Source: Onthophagus taurus
Lineage: Eukaryota > Arthropoda > Insecta > Coleoptera > Scarabaeidae
Direction of reading: 5' to 3'
Assembly: GCF_036711975.1 (NCBI RefSeq)
Contig: NC_091976.1
Location: 26,784,001 to 26,848,000, forward strand
Length of the DNA: 64,000 nucleotides
Positions 55,579 to 64,000 of the stretch are shown here, one piece after another; the first letter of the stretch is position 1, and each line of letters starts with the position of its first letter. The translations under genes and the position numbers were made by a program. The notes under the pieces were generated by a model. That model had not been told where the DNA came from, searched no databases, and saw only the letters and a list, made by a program, of their open reading frames with translations.

Positions 55579-56366
55579 TGTAACAAACCGCATTTTGGGA
55601 TTCGAAAGCGATTAAAAAAAAATAATAAAACGCAATACAGGCAGAACTTTGTAATTTAATTACGAAGTTGCGTCTTGAGAACCGAGGGTCCAGACTAAAT
55701 ACTACGTAGGCGGTTCTGGCAGGAATGTGCCGAGGTGGCAGTTAGAGTAGATGGAGCAGGGGAGAAATGAAGAAAAAATCGGGGAGTCGGTTACGGGATT
55801 GGAACAGAAAAGCATCGGGCGAAACCGGGAAATTAAAGTTTTTGTTGTGTTTTTAAATTCGAGTCGTGCGATTTGAACTTATAGCAATTTAGTTATAAAA
55901 TTCGTTGAATTGGATTCTCTTTCTTCGATGAATATTTTACTTTAACAAACGGGTAAGCGTTATTAAAATCTTAAACTTCCGATTTCTCATTGAACCTGCT
56001 AACCACCTCGGCAAATTTCGTAATGATGTTGTTGAATAGCTTATGTCATGTAATTTTTACTTTTTAAAACCTTTGTCAGTTGTTTTTTTTTATATATAAT
56101 ATAATACGTTCTTGTTCAAAAATAAAGCAAACTTATTCTTTAGCAGTGAAATTTCGTTTTCTTTCAATCTATTTTTATTCTTAATTTCAAATTACTGCCG
56201 TTTGCTTTCAAGTGAACGAATGCAGTGTGCCAAACCCTAACTCAGTCATTGCTAGCTATCAAGAAAACGGTAGTGCGTGGACAGTTGGGTACGCGAGCCG
56301 CTCCGTGGACCTAGCTAGGAAACCCACTACGGGAAACGAGAAGTTCTCGAGAGCTAGTTTGTGACA
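55579..56366 (+). repeat. 5' LTR, 788 bp (inferred)
   Basis: Begins TGTAACAAAC and ends GTTTGTGACA, a 9/10 inverted pair with TG…CA ends. A TATA-like run (TTTATATATAATATAATA, ~56089) is followed by AATAAA at 56121–56126. The end lies 3 bp before the primer-binding site. The start rests on the inverted terminal match, since the 3' LTR is not in the window. Confidence 0.75.
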
Positions 56367-56369
56367 AAC

Positions 56370-56387
56370 TGGTGTCAGGTGTGGGGT
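56370..56387 (+). promoter_or_regulatory. Primer-binding site, probably tRNA-Leu
   Basis: TGGTGTCAG at 56370–56378, starting with the TGG that pairs with CCA. It fits tRNA-Leu 3' ends (…CTGACACCA). The match weakens after nine bases. Confidence 0.6.
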
Positions 56388-56614
56388 TGGCACAATTTGA
56401 TGTAAAAGTAGAAATAAAATCTAATTGTTATTTTTTTATTTTGTTTTTGTTACTATTTCGTGTTTCAAAATTTAAAGATTTCGAGTTAATTTTCTTTAAT
56501 GTTTTGTCAATCATTCTTTTGTTTGTACGTATAAAGTAATAAATTTTGTCGTGCAGGGGTTAGTAGGTGAATATTTTGTGACTATCATTAAAAATAATAA
56601 AAATCTTAATCACT

Positions 56615-57730
56615 ATGAACGCCGATGATAACGTAGCAGAAATTCCGGGCGAAGCTGAAGGTTCTATTCTAACAACACCAATGATGGTTACACCGATTTC
56701 TTTAGGAATGTTAGCAGGAACGGTAGAATCTTTTTCAGGTCGAGAAAATGTTAAACTGTATTTTGAAAGGTTAGAGCAACGTGCGATCTTAGATAATTGG
56801 AATGAAACACAAATGCTTCATATTGTTAGGTATCGATTGAGTGGAGAGGCTTATAAATTTTATAAGGCGGAAACAAACTTACAGAGTAATCAGGTCACAT
56901 ATGTAGAATTACGGGAAAAATTAATTAAAAAGTTTACCCCGCGAAAATTACCGGGAGAAGCACTAGGGAAATTAATGCGCGCGTTCCAAAAACACGATGA
57001 ATCCGTGTCGTCTTACGTAACCAGTATAAAGTCTATCGCGAATGAGATTATCGAGGAGGACAAAGCGAAAGTAACAGCAGCAGAATTACCGGGAGTTATT
57101 ATAAAAATTAATGAATTAGCACTAAGTCAATTTAAAGTGGGAATGAAACGTGAATTAAGCCAAATGGTAGGAACGTTACTTATGCGTGAAACGGATTTAA
57201 CTCTAGATAAAGCGGAAGAGATCGCATCATTTGAAGAATTAAATCAGGCTACAAACCGAAATCGTCCAAATCGAATTAATATAGGAGCGGTGGATACGAC
57301 TACTAGATTATGTTACAGATGCGGAAAGTCAGGTCATTTTGCGAAATTTTGTAATGCACAGACAACCGTGTTTAATTGTTATAATTGCGGGAAACCCGGT
57401 CATATTAGTAAACAATGTAGGTTACCTTCAAATAAAATGCAACCGAACTACGACCAAAGGCGTGACCTCCCACGCCGTGTTAGTTTTCAAGAGGGTCATT
57501 CATCCGATAAGGTAAACAACCGCGACCGAAGAAATTTTTATTACCAACAGCGAGATTATCAAAACGAACCGCGACGTAATGTAAACGATAACAATTATAT
57601 GGGCCGACAATCGCCCCCGCAGGTTACTAGATCACCGCAAATTCCCGCAAATAACAGGTACAATGAGACGAACTCTTTAAACGCATATCGTCCTGCGGTG
57701 AATACCCGAACCGCAGGAGACTCGAATTAA
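56615..57730 (+). CDS. gag: Retrotransposon Gag
   Basis: 371 aa. A helical capsid-type region (FSGRENVKLYFERLEQRAIL, YRLSGEAYKFYKAE) is followed by two CCHC zinc knuckles, CYRCGKSGHFAKFC (from residue 233) and CYNCGKPGHISKQC (from residue 255). A basic, Asn/Arg-rich tail ends it. It packages the element RNA into particles. The last 64 nt overlap the pol frame and contain the frameshift site. The ATG at 56615 follows an AT-rich leader of ~230 nt after the PBS. Confidence 0.93.
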   Translation: MNADDNVAEIPGEAEGSILTTPMMVTPISLGMLAGTVESFSGRENVKLYFERLEQRAILDNWNETQMLHIVRYRLSGEAYKFYKAETNLQSNQVTYVELREKLIKKFTPRKLPGEALGKLMRAFQKHDESVSSYVTSIKSIANEIIEEDKAKVTAAELPGVIIKINELALSQFKVGMKRELSQMVGTLLMRETDLTLDKAEEIASFEELNQATNRNRPNRINIGAVDTTTRLCYRCGKSGHFAKFCNAQTTVFNCYNCGKPGHISKQCRLPSNKMQPNYDQRRDLPRRVSFQEGHSSDKVNNRDRRNFYYQQRDYQNEPRRNVNDNNYMGRQSPPQVTRSPQIPANNRYNETNSLNAYRPAVNTRTAGDSN

Positions 57731-60700
57731 AGGGTTACGATAGGTCAATAAAGTCTGTCGAAAATTATGACCCAACTGTAAATAAGATTATACCGCATAT
57801 GAGACTCATTTTTGAAACACCTTTTTCTATTAAATTGTTCAATAAAAACAAACCAATAACGATGTTAGTAGACACCGGTTCTCCTGTTACGATAATTAAA
57901 CATTCTTGTGTAATTTCGGAAGCAATTAAACCTATGTCGGGAGATTTTAGTATTTCGGGAATAACGGGACACGGAATTGACATGCTAGGTACGACTGAGT
58001 TAAATTTTTCATTGGGGAATGAATCGAATTTAGGAGATTTCTCGTGCTATGTATGTTTGGACAATTTGCCTTTAACCACAGATGGAGTATTGGGACGCGA
58101 TTTTATGGAATTTCACAATGTAATTATTGATTTTAGTAAAGGTAGCCTAAATGTAGGAGGTATCGATGTTAGATTTTCAAGTATCATGAACGTCAATTTG
58201 GGGTCGCAGCGTATTGTGTCTACAGATTCCCTTGAATGTAGAGAATCCACCACATCAGGTTTAGGTGTAGGTCAGGTAGATAATTTGGAACTCGCGAATG
58301 ATTATGTATCAGAATTATCAACGGAAATAAATTTAATCGAACCGCAAGTAACGAGGACGGAGTATCTAATAAAGAAACGTGAAGTCGAAGAAAAGTACGT
58401 AACCGAGGAGACGAATCAACGAACGAGGTTTATGCCACTCGAGGTAAATGTTTTGGTAGAAGAGTTTGGGGAGTTAAGTTCAGATAGCAACGATGACTAT
58501 GAAACCGGGTATCGCCGAATGATCGATGTAAATGTGGACAGGGATTGTCACGATAGAAGAATAGAAGAAGAAGAAAAAAAAACAGAGAAATTAAAGACTA
58601 AAGAAAGTCAAAGGGAGAGCCGAGAAGGCGAAAGTCAAGAAGACCCCAGCGGAAGTAGTGGATTAGTGACGCAGAAGTCACGAATTGTTGCAGAAAATAA
58701 TGAGTTAAGGGAATGCGAAAATGAAGAAGAAATTAAGGATGAAACTGATATGAAAGATACGGAAGAAAACGAAATAAACAATGATAAAAACTGTCAATAT
58801 AATCCTGTTATCACCGTTGAAGAAGATATCGTTGAACCGTTTACAGAGAAGGTGTTAGCGGTTGACGTGCGTAATAATAATAAAAAGAACGACATTGTAA
58901 TTGAATCAAGTAAAACGCCCTTTCATCCAAATATATTAATAGGAAGATGTGCTGTTCCAAGAGGGGAAAAACCACGAGTATTGGTTGCAAACATAGGAGA
59001 AGAATCAATAACGATTCCAAAGCATACAGAGATAGCTAGAGCGTATAGTTGTATAATACCGAATAAGAAGGTTAATCCAGAAGTAAAAAGCGAGATGGTT
59101 GCAATGATAAGAGAAAACGAAGAGACATCAACATTTTTGGAATCGATCTCATTGGTCCACCTATCAGAAACAGACAAAGAGAAAGTTGAAAAATTGTTAC
59201 TAGATTATCGAGATATTTTCGACAATGGTGACGAAAGTTTTACGAAAACTCACAAGGTCAAACATCAAATTATTACTGAGAATGTACCACCAATTAGTAA
59301 ACGTCCATATAGAGTACCAGTTCATCAACGAGAGTTCTTGCAGGAAGAAATAGATAAGCTGTTAAAGAAAAATATTATTAAACCATCTCATTCACCCTGG
59401 TCGGCGCCGGTTGTAATCGTTAACCGGCAGATGTCAGACGGATCGATAAAACCCCGAGTATGTATAGATTACCGAGGACTCAACGCGGTAACTAAGAAAG
59501 ATGTGTACCCGTTGCCGAATCTGCAAGAGACAGTAGATGTGTTAGGGAAGACTAATCTGTTTAGCGTGTTTGATGTAGCGTCGGCGTACCATCAAATAGA
59601 AGTGGAGAAGAATGACCGAGAAAAAACAGCTTTCTCCACGCCGTTCGGGCACTATGAGAGCAACCGAATGATGTTTGGGCTAGTAAATGCCCCCGCGACG
59701 TTTCAGCGCTTCATGAATTTTACATTTTCGGGATTGTTAGGTACTCATTGCCTCGTCTATTTAGATGATATAATAATTTTCAATGGAACGGGTGTCGACG
59801 ATCATTTGAACAAACTACAAACTATTTTTGATAGAATCCGAGATGCAGGACTAAAACTTAAGATGGAGAAAAGCCAGATCGCGGTCCCAAAGGTGTCTTA
59901 TCTTGGTCACATAATATCTGCCCAAGGCGTTCAACCGGATCCGGGAAAAATCAACTCGATACAGAATTTCCCCGTTCCAAAAAACGTTAGGAATTGTAGA
60001 GAATTTTTAGGGCTGGTGGGATGGTATAGGAAATTTATACCGGACTTTACCCGATTAGCGGCCCCAATTACGAAGTTAACGCGCAAAGATGTCGCGTTTA
60101 AATTCGAAAAAGAGCAATTGGAAGCGGTGGAAAGCTTAAAGGCCGCGATAACATCAGAATCGGTATTAATTTTCCCAGATTTCAATGAGCCTTTCATCTT
60201 GGCTACAGACGCGAGTAACACAGGATTAGGTGCTATACTTAGCCAGGTGAGAGAGGGAAATGAACGCCCTGTGGCTTTCGCTAGTAGAGGACTAAAGAAG
60301 GCTGAGCTAAACTATTCGACTACCGAAAAAGAGTGTCTTGCTGTCATATTTGGGATAAAGCAATTTCGGTGCTACTTATATGGACGCCGTTTCACTATCA
60401 TAACAGACCACAGACCATTGAAATGGTTGATGAATATCAAAGACCCGAGCTCGAGACTAGCACGATGGGCTTTAATGCTAATGGAGTATGACTTCGAGAT
60501 TATCCACAGACCGGGCCGAAAGCATGGAAACGTGGATGCTCTCAGCCGAAACAGTATAGTTTCCCTAATCCGAAAGGATGAGAAAGATAAGTTATGCATT
60601 AATGAAGTAGAGGGAAATTTGTTTGATGCTCCCCAAGGTTGGGTATTAGCTCATTGCGTTTCGGCGGATTTTGCGATGGGAGCTGGTATTGCAAAGGAAT

Positions 60701-62745
60701 TTAAAAAGCGATTTGGCTCCGTTGAAAAATTAAGATCCGAGGAGAAAGGAGTTGGTGACATAGTACCGCAAATAGCGGAGAAACGAAAAATATACCATTT
60801 AATTTCAAAGGACGAATACTACCATAAACCAACGTACCACATGTTGAGACAGTGTCTAGAAACGTTACGGGAGGAAATGAATAAATCTGGGGAGAGATAT
60901 TTGGCAATACCCAGAATAGGATGTGGTCTCGATAAACTAAAGTGGAGCCTAGTTAAAGAAGAATTAAGAGAATGTTTTGAGGGAACGAATACCATGATAA
61001 TGGTATATAAATTACCTTTCGTTAAAAATAAAACACTATGTAAAATACAGGAAAATATAGCAACGCCAGTTTGGGATAAAAATGTTATTTTGAAAGAACA
61101 AGATAAGGACGAGTTTTGCATTGAAATACGGGATTCGCTTTCATCAAACAAAGATCTTAGGGATAGTTATTTCATAGATAATGATAAGCTCTTATTTAAA
61201 ACTGATGAGTTAGGAAAAGAAGTACTAGTGTTGCCGAAATCATTTGTGCAGAAGGCTTTGCATGATTACCACGATTTACCATTTGCAGGTCATGGCGGTC
61301 AAGCGAAAACATTAGCTTTACTTAAGGATAGGGTATTTTGGCCGTCTATGACACGTGATGTTAAAAAGTATTGTTCGAATTGTGAGTCATGCAATAGACG
61401 TAAAACTTCCCCCCATATGTCTAGAGCACCCTTGCAAAAATTTACAACTGTTCGAAAGCCATTCGAAAGAAGTTCAATGGACATAGTGGGTCCGTTACCA
61501 ACAACATACAAAGGAAACAAGTATATACTTACGTTCCAGGACTATTTCACCAAATATTTAGAGGCAGTAGCCTTACCTGATCAGAAGGCTGATACTGTGG
61601 CTCGAGCTTTTGTAACGCAAATAGTAAGTCGCCACGGTACTCCTCTGCAGTTGCTCACCGATCAGGGTACAAATTTTGTGTCGTCACTCATGAAGGAAAT
61701 TTGTAAGCTATTAAATATCGACAAAATACAAACCACACCGTATCATCCCGAGTGCAATGGTCTTATCGAGAGAAGTCATCGGGTGATCAAGGACGTACTA
61801 TCTCACTATGTTAAAAAGGACCAAAGAACCTGGGATGAATGGCTACCCTATGTTCTTCTGGCGTACAGATCAACGGTGCATAGTAGTACGGGCTATACCC
61901 CCCACTTTTTGTTATACGGCAGGGAAATGGAATTACCAGTGGATGTTTTTCTCCGACCCTCCAGGTGTAAGTACGACTGTGATGAGAACTATGTGACGGA
62001 ATTGGCAGCGCGAATGAACCACGTGTATGAGACGGTTTTTGAAAGTTTGCAGCTTGCCGCTCGAAGACAGGCTGAGTATTATAATAAAAGAAGTAAGCAC
62101 AGAGATTTTTACGTAGGAGAGTTGGTACTCTTAAAAGACACATCTATAAAACCAGGTCTAAATAGAAAATTAGCCCAACCTTGGATAGGACCGTACATGA
62201 TTACAAAAATTAAAGGACCAGAGAACTACGAAATTACATCAGTAAACGGAAAGCTAAAATCTATTGTACATAGTAATAGATTGAAATCATTTCGAACTAA
62301 TAAAGACTCAACCCCGAAAGAGTGTAAAAGCCTAGATTCGAATGTACACCTCGAAGAAATAAACGAAGACCGGTATGTTGATCCACATATGCCGATAATC
62401 AGTTTACATACACCGGATCTGACTTTTCGAAAAAATACAGGAGTAACAGATTTACTAAATGAGACCCCCTGCCCAAAAATTAATATATGTCCGAGACGAT
62501 TAATTCTAGAAGAGAGTGATGATACTAGTACAGCAGAAAATCTGGAAGGGAAAAATGAATGTATGAGTAAGGAGTTGTTGGAGTCAATAGCTGAACCTTC
62601 TGAAAACCCTTCAGAAATAGAAAGAGAACGTGAGGACGATAGCATTATTATTAAGGCACCAGAATTAATAGATGAACCCCTTGAAGAACCGTTGGCAATA
62701 CGACGGGAGAGGAGAGCCATAAAACTTCCAGCTAGGTATAGGTAA
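57667..62745 (+). CDS. pol: Retrotransposon Pol: protease–RT–RNase H–macrodomain–integrase
   Basis: Open from 57667; numbered here from the ATG at 57799 (1648 aa), though synthesis is probably by frameshift from gag. Protease: LVDTGSPV with Asp25. Acidic spacer ~150–400. RT ~490–700 with LVYLDDIIIF (YLDD 654–657). RNase H from ~795 with LATDASNTGLGAIL (Asp804) to VDALSR (~915). A TARG1-like macrodomain, ~934–1074. Integrase: zinc-binding His1158/His1165 and Cys1192/Cys1195, catalytic Asp1228, Asp1288 and Glu1324 (DD35E), then a GPY/F-type module (KLAQPWIGPYMITKIKG). A charged C-terminal tail of ~150 residues follows. All catalytic residues are in place, so the copy may be competent. Confidence 0.94.
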   Translation, partial: DELFKRISSCGEYPNRRRLELKGYDRSIKSVENYDPTVNKIIPHMRLIFETPFSIKLFNKNKPITMLVDTGSPVTIIKHSCVISEAIKPMSGDFSISGITGHGIDMLGTTELNFSLGNESNLGDFSCYVCLDNLPLTTDGVLGRDFMEFHNVIIDFSKGSLNVGGIDVRFSSIMNVNLGSQRIVSTDSLECRESTTSGLGVGQVDNLELANDYVSELSTEINLIEPQVTRTEYLIKKREVEEKYVTEETNQRTRFMPLEVNVLVEEFGELSSDSNDDYETGYRRMIDVNVDRDCHDRRIEEEEKKTEKLKTKESQRESREGESQEDPSGSSGLVTQKSRIVAENNELRECENEEEIKDETDMKDTEENEINNDKNCQYNPVITVEEDIVEPFTEKVLAVDVRNNNKKNDIVIESSKTPFHPNILIGRCAVPRGEKPRVLVANIGEESITIPKHTEIARAYSCIIPNKKVNPEVKSEMVAMIRENEETSTFLESISLVHLSETDKEKVEKLLLDYRDIFDNGDESFTKTHKVKHQIITENVPPISKRPYRVPVHQREFLQEEIDKLLKKNIIKPSHSPWSAPVVIVNRQMSDGSIKPRVCIDYRGLNAVTKKDVYPLPNLQETVDVLGKTNLFSVFDVASAYHQIEVEKNDREKTAFSTPFGHYESNRMMFGLVNAPATFQRFMNFTFSGLLGTHCLVYLDDIIIFNGTGVDDHLNKLQTIFDRIRDAGLKLKMEKSQIAVPKVSYLGHIISAQGVQPDPGKINSIQNFPVPKNVRNCREFLGLVGWYRKFIPDFTRLAAPITKLTRKDVAFKFEKEQLEAVESLKAAITSESVLIFPDFNEPFILATDASNTGLGAILSQVREGNERPVAFASRGLKKAELNYSTTEKECLAVIFGIKQFRCYLYGRRFTIITDHRPLKWLMNIKDPSSRLARWALMLMEYDFEIIHRPGRKHGNVDALSRNSIVSLIRKDEKDKLCINEVEGNLFDAPQGWVLAHCVSADFAMGAGIAKEFKKRFGSVEKLRSEEKGVGDIVPQIAEKRKIYHLISKDEYYHKPTYHMLRQCLETLREEMNKSGERYLAIPRIGCGLDKLKWSLVKEELRECFEGTNTMIMVYKLPFVKNKTLCKIQENIATPVWDKNVILKEQDKDEFCIEIRDSLSSNKDLRDSYFIDNDKLLFKTDELGKEVLVLPKSFVQKALHDYHDLPFAGHGGQAKTLALLKDRVFWPSMTRDVKKYCSNCESCNRRKTSPHMSRAPLQKFTTVRKPFERSSMDIVGPLPTTYKGNKYILTFQDYFTKYLEAVALPDQKADTVARAFVTQIVSRHGTPLQLLTDQGTNFVSSLMKEICKLLNIDKIQTTPYHPECNGLIERSHRVIKDVLSHYVKKDQRTWDEWLPYVLLAYRSTVHSSTGYTPHFLLYGREMELPVDVFLRPSRCKYDCDENYVTELAARMNHVYETVFESLQLAARRQAEYYNKRSKHRDFYVGELVLLKDTSIKPGLNRKLAQPWIGPYMITKIKGPENYEITSVNGKLKSIVHSNRLKSFRTNKDSTPKECKSLDSNVHLEEINEDRYVDPHMPIISLHTPDLTFRKNTGVTDLLNETPCPKINICPRRLILEESDDTSTAENLEGKNECMSKELLESIAEPSENPSEIEREREDDSIIIKAPELIDEPLEEPLAIRRERRAIKLPARYR
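57676..57718 (+). promoter_or_regulatory. -1 ribosomal frameshift signal between gag and pol
   Basis: Heptamer T TTA AAC at 57676–57682 lies in phase with gag codons TTA and AAC. After an 8-nt spacer a perfect 9-bp stem forms: TCCTGCGGT (57691–57699) with ACCGCAGGA (57710–57718), loop 10 nt. Loop bases ACCC (57704–57707) could pair with GGGT (57732–57735) as a small pseudoknot. Pol is open from 57667, so the shift lands in the pol frame. Confidence 0.87.
60598..61020 (+). other. TARG1/OARD1-type macrodomain embedded in Pol
   Basis: Residues ~934–1074 of Pol do not fit any retroelement domain but read as a complete macrodomain: a GNLF start, LAHCVSADFAMGAGIAKEFK (the MGAGIA ribose/phosphate loop), YHLISKDEYYHKPTYHML, IPRIGCGLDKLKW and a final MIMVYKLPF strand. 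TARG1-like macrodomains remove ADP-ribose from proteins through a Lys and an Asp; here Lys1004 (in LISKD) and Asp1045 (in GCGLD) are 41 residues apart, as in human TARG1 (Lys84, Asp125). The frame is unbroken on both sides, so it would be made as part of Pol. Confidence 0.9.
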
Positions 62746-62978
62746 AGTATAAGGTATACAGGTAAAAAAAAAAAGAAAAAAAAAAATAAATAACTAATAA
62801 ATAAATAAAAATATTAATATTAAAATAAGTAAATTAATAAGTTAAATACTAAAATTAAAAAGAAAATAAATTTATTTATTTTTTTTTAAATAATAAAAAA
62901 AAAATATATAATTAATAGCTTTTATTGTCTATTCTGTTGTTGATTACTAAACACCGGAAAATCGGATTTTTGTTTTTG
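62746..62978 (+). other. A-rich spacer between pol and the envelope-like region
   Basis: Runs of A and TAAATAAATA follow the pol stop codon. No coding potential; the 3' LTR does not begin here, as no copy of TGTAACAAAC is seen. Confidence 0.5.
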
Positions 62979-63990
62979 TTTGTTTCAGCGCTCTTAACTA
63001 CTTTATTGGCGATTGGAGCCTACATAAATATAGGATTAACAATTTATTATCGCATACGATTGTAGCACCCGTAGTGTTAATATTAGTCTCATATCGCTAA
63101 AAAAAAAAAACGTTGGAAATTGTTCACAAATAAGGTCCAATTATGTAGAAAACATGTTACAAGTGCAAATAGTCCAAAGAGCCCGGATTCACCGACAAAT
63201 CGTATATAGAAACACATAAAAATCGCTTATTGTTGGCCCCGTTATCACCAACCACCGTTAGTTTGCTCGCTAAGAATGAAACGAGTTATGTCGGCCGTGC
63301 AATCGGAGAAGTCCTGTACATATTGAAATGTGTACCAAAGAGAGTGCAAGTAAGAAAAACGTATACTTGCTACCATGAACTTCCTGTCTCTGATACGGAT
63401 AACCGGTCCTATTTTGAGTCGCCAATGACACATGTACTCCTGGACTATGCAGACCAGGTTGACCGCAACCTCATTAATTCACCAATGTATCAGATTGAAA
63501 AGCCCTGGGTAGCCTTAACTCCACTGCAGGTATCCCAGACACCTCCTGATGGACTTCTACCTTACGAAGATTCAGAAATCAAAATTTAGTACCATTATGA
63601 ATTTGGGAGTGGCCGAAATTTATAACAACGAAGACGTCAGACAAGCACAAGAACTAGTACAAGTCGGCTTGGAACGATCAGCTATAAACAATGTCATTAT
63701 TAGAAAAATCCAGGGAAAGAAGACAGAAAAATAAGAACTGGATTCAACTATTTCATGCGGAAGAGTTGCGTAAATTTGCTAAGAGCACGTTATCGCACGA
63801 GTGATTGTTTTATTGTGTTTCGTAAAGGGACTCGCTAGCGTGATATTGAATGGCTACGCAATATATAAAACCTTGGGATGCGGTATCGTCATCTTGGCCA
63901 GTTGTGGAAAAATTTTACGATGTGGCTTCTTAATCAGAGGAGGGGTGAGGATCTTGCTTCGCCAGAAACTCCGACTAACATAGTTCCTGA
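62979..63990 (+). pseudogene. Envelope-like remnant downstream of pol
   Basis: A splice-acceptor-like signal (TACTAAAC, pyrimidine run, TTTCAG ending 62988) precedes it. The best part, 63230–63589, has an insect envelope-like block (VLYILKCVPKRVQ, CYHELPVSDTDN, YFESPMTHVLL). A second frame, 63549–63734, continues with DVRQAQELVQ and LERSAINNVI. Layout and wording are closest to the chuvirus-type glycoproteins captured by insect retrotransposons; that assignment is inference. At least two frameshifts or stops separate the pieces (after 63587 and 63732), so no complete product is made. It continues to the window edge. Confidence 0.5.
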
Positions 63991-64000
63991 GGCAACCAAT

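Larger units (their letters stand above)
55579..64000 (+). mobile_element. Ty3/gypsy LTR retrotransposon with gag, pol and envelope-like remnant
   Basis: Starts at the 5' LTR and runs past the window edge; the 3' LTR is not included. Gag and pol are uninterrupted, the domain order is PR–RT–RNase H–macrodomain–IN, and gag/pol are joined by a -1 frameshift signal. Pol order with IN after RNase H places it in Metaviridae. No LTR-to-LTR comparison is possible here, so age cannot be judged except by the intact frames. Confidence 0.93.

Noticed and set aside
60598..61020. The macro segment considered as a dUTPase, the usual captured enzyme at this position in some retroviruses
   Set aside because: It lacks dUTPase motifs and instead has the MGAGIA loop and GCGLD motif of macrodomains.
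62764..62910. A-rich tract after pol considered as a retroposon poly(A) tail
   Set aside because: It is internal to the LTR element, followed by the envelope-like region, and lacks a target duplication.

Overview
This is an animal nuclear window, most likely from an insect. It is AT-rich, its genes are split by introns of two kinds (50–70 bp, and several kilobases filled with repeats), and it carries a typical arthropod mix of Tc1, hAT, pogo-like, Harbinger-like, non-LTR, Penelope-like and Ty3/gypsy elements. A beetle is my guess, at low confidence. I rebuilt gene models by hand from reading frame, GT/AG sites and codon phase; every junction listed keeps phase.

Genes. 0.2–2.9 kb, minus strand: HPS5 (BLOC-2 subunit, lysosome-related organelle trafficking), 5 exons, complete. 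3.45–13.3 kb, plus: a SLAIN-family-like microtubule plus-end protein, head-to-head with HPS5, with an alternative short 3' exon. 14.3–14.8 kb, plus: a two-exon Hemingway/CFAP97-family axonemal protein. 17.9–30.7 kb, plus: Stim, the ER calcium sensor of store-operated entry, 10 exons with EF-hand, SAM, TM, coiled coil/CAD and polybasic tail. 34.0–48.4 kb, plus: a RhoGAP most like the ARHGAP20/TAGAP group, 10 exons plus a candidate 12-nt microexon. The five genes share no obvious pathway.

Repeats. Introns and intergenic DNA hold two divergent blocks of one 181-bp satellite family (Stim intron 2; RhoGAP intron 8, opposite strand), a 189-bp tandem array made from the tail of an RTE-like retroposon, a 50–60-bp minisatellite, several MITEs, and a distinctive hairpin family built on CTAGAACTA-type arms. 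That family recurs at six or more places and also flanks a Penelope-like element at 53–55 kb.

From 55.6 kb to the window edge lies a Ty3/gypsy LTR retrotransposon: 5' LTR, PBS, gag, a textbook -1 frameshift signal, a full-length pol, and a broken envelope-like region; its 3' LTR is outside the window. Its pol carries, between RNase H and integrase, a macrodomain of the TARG1/OARD1 type with both catalytic residues (Lys1004 and Asp1045) in place at the same 41-residue spacing as in the cellular enzyme. This is the most unusual thing in the window: a retrotransposon that appears to encode an ADP-ribose-processing domain.
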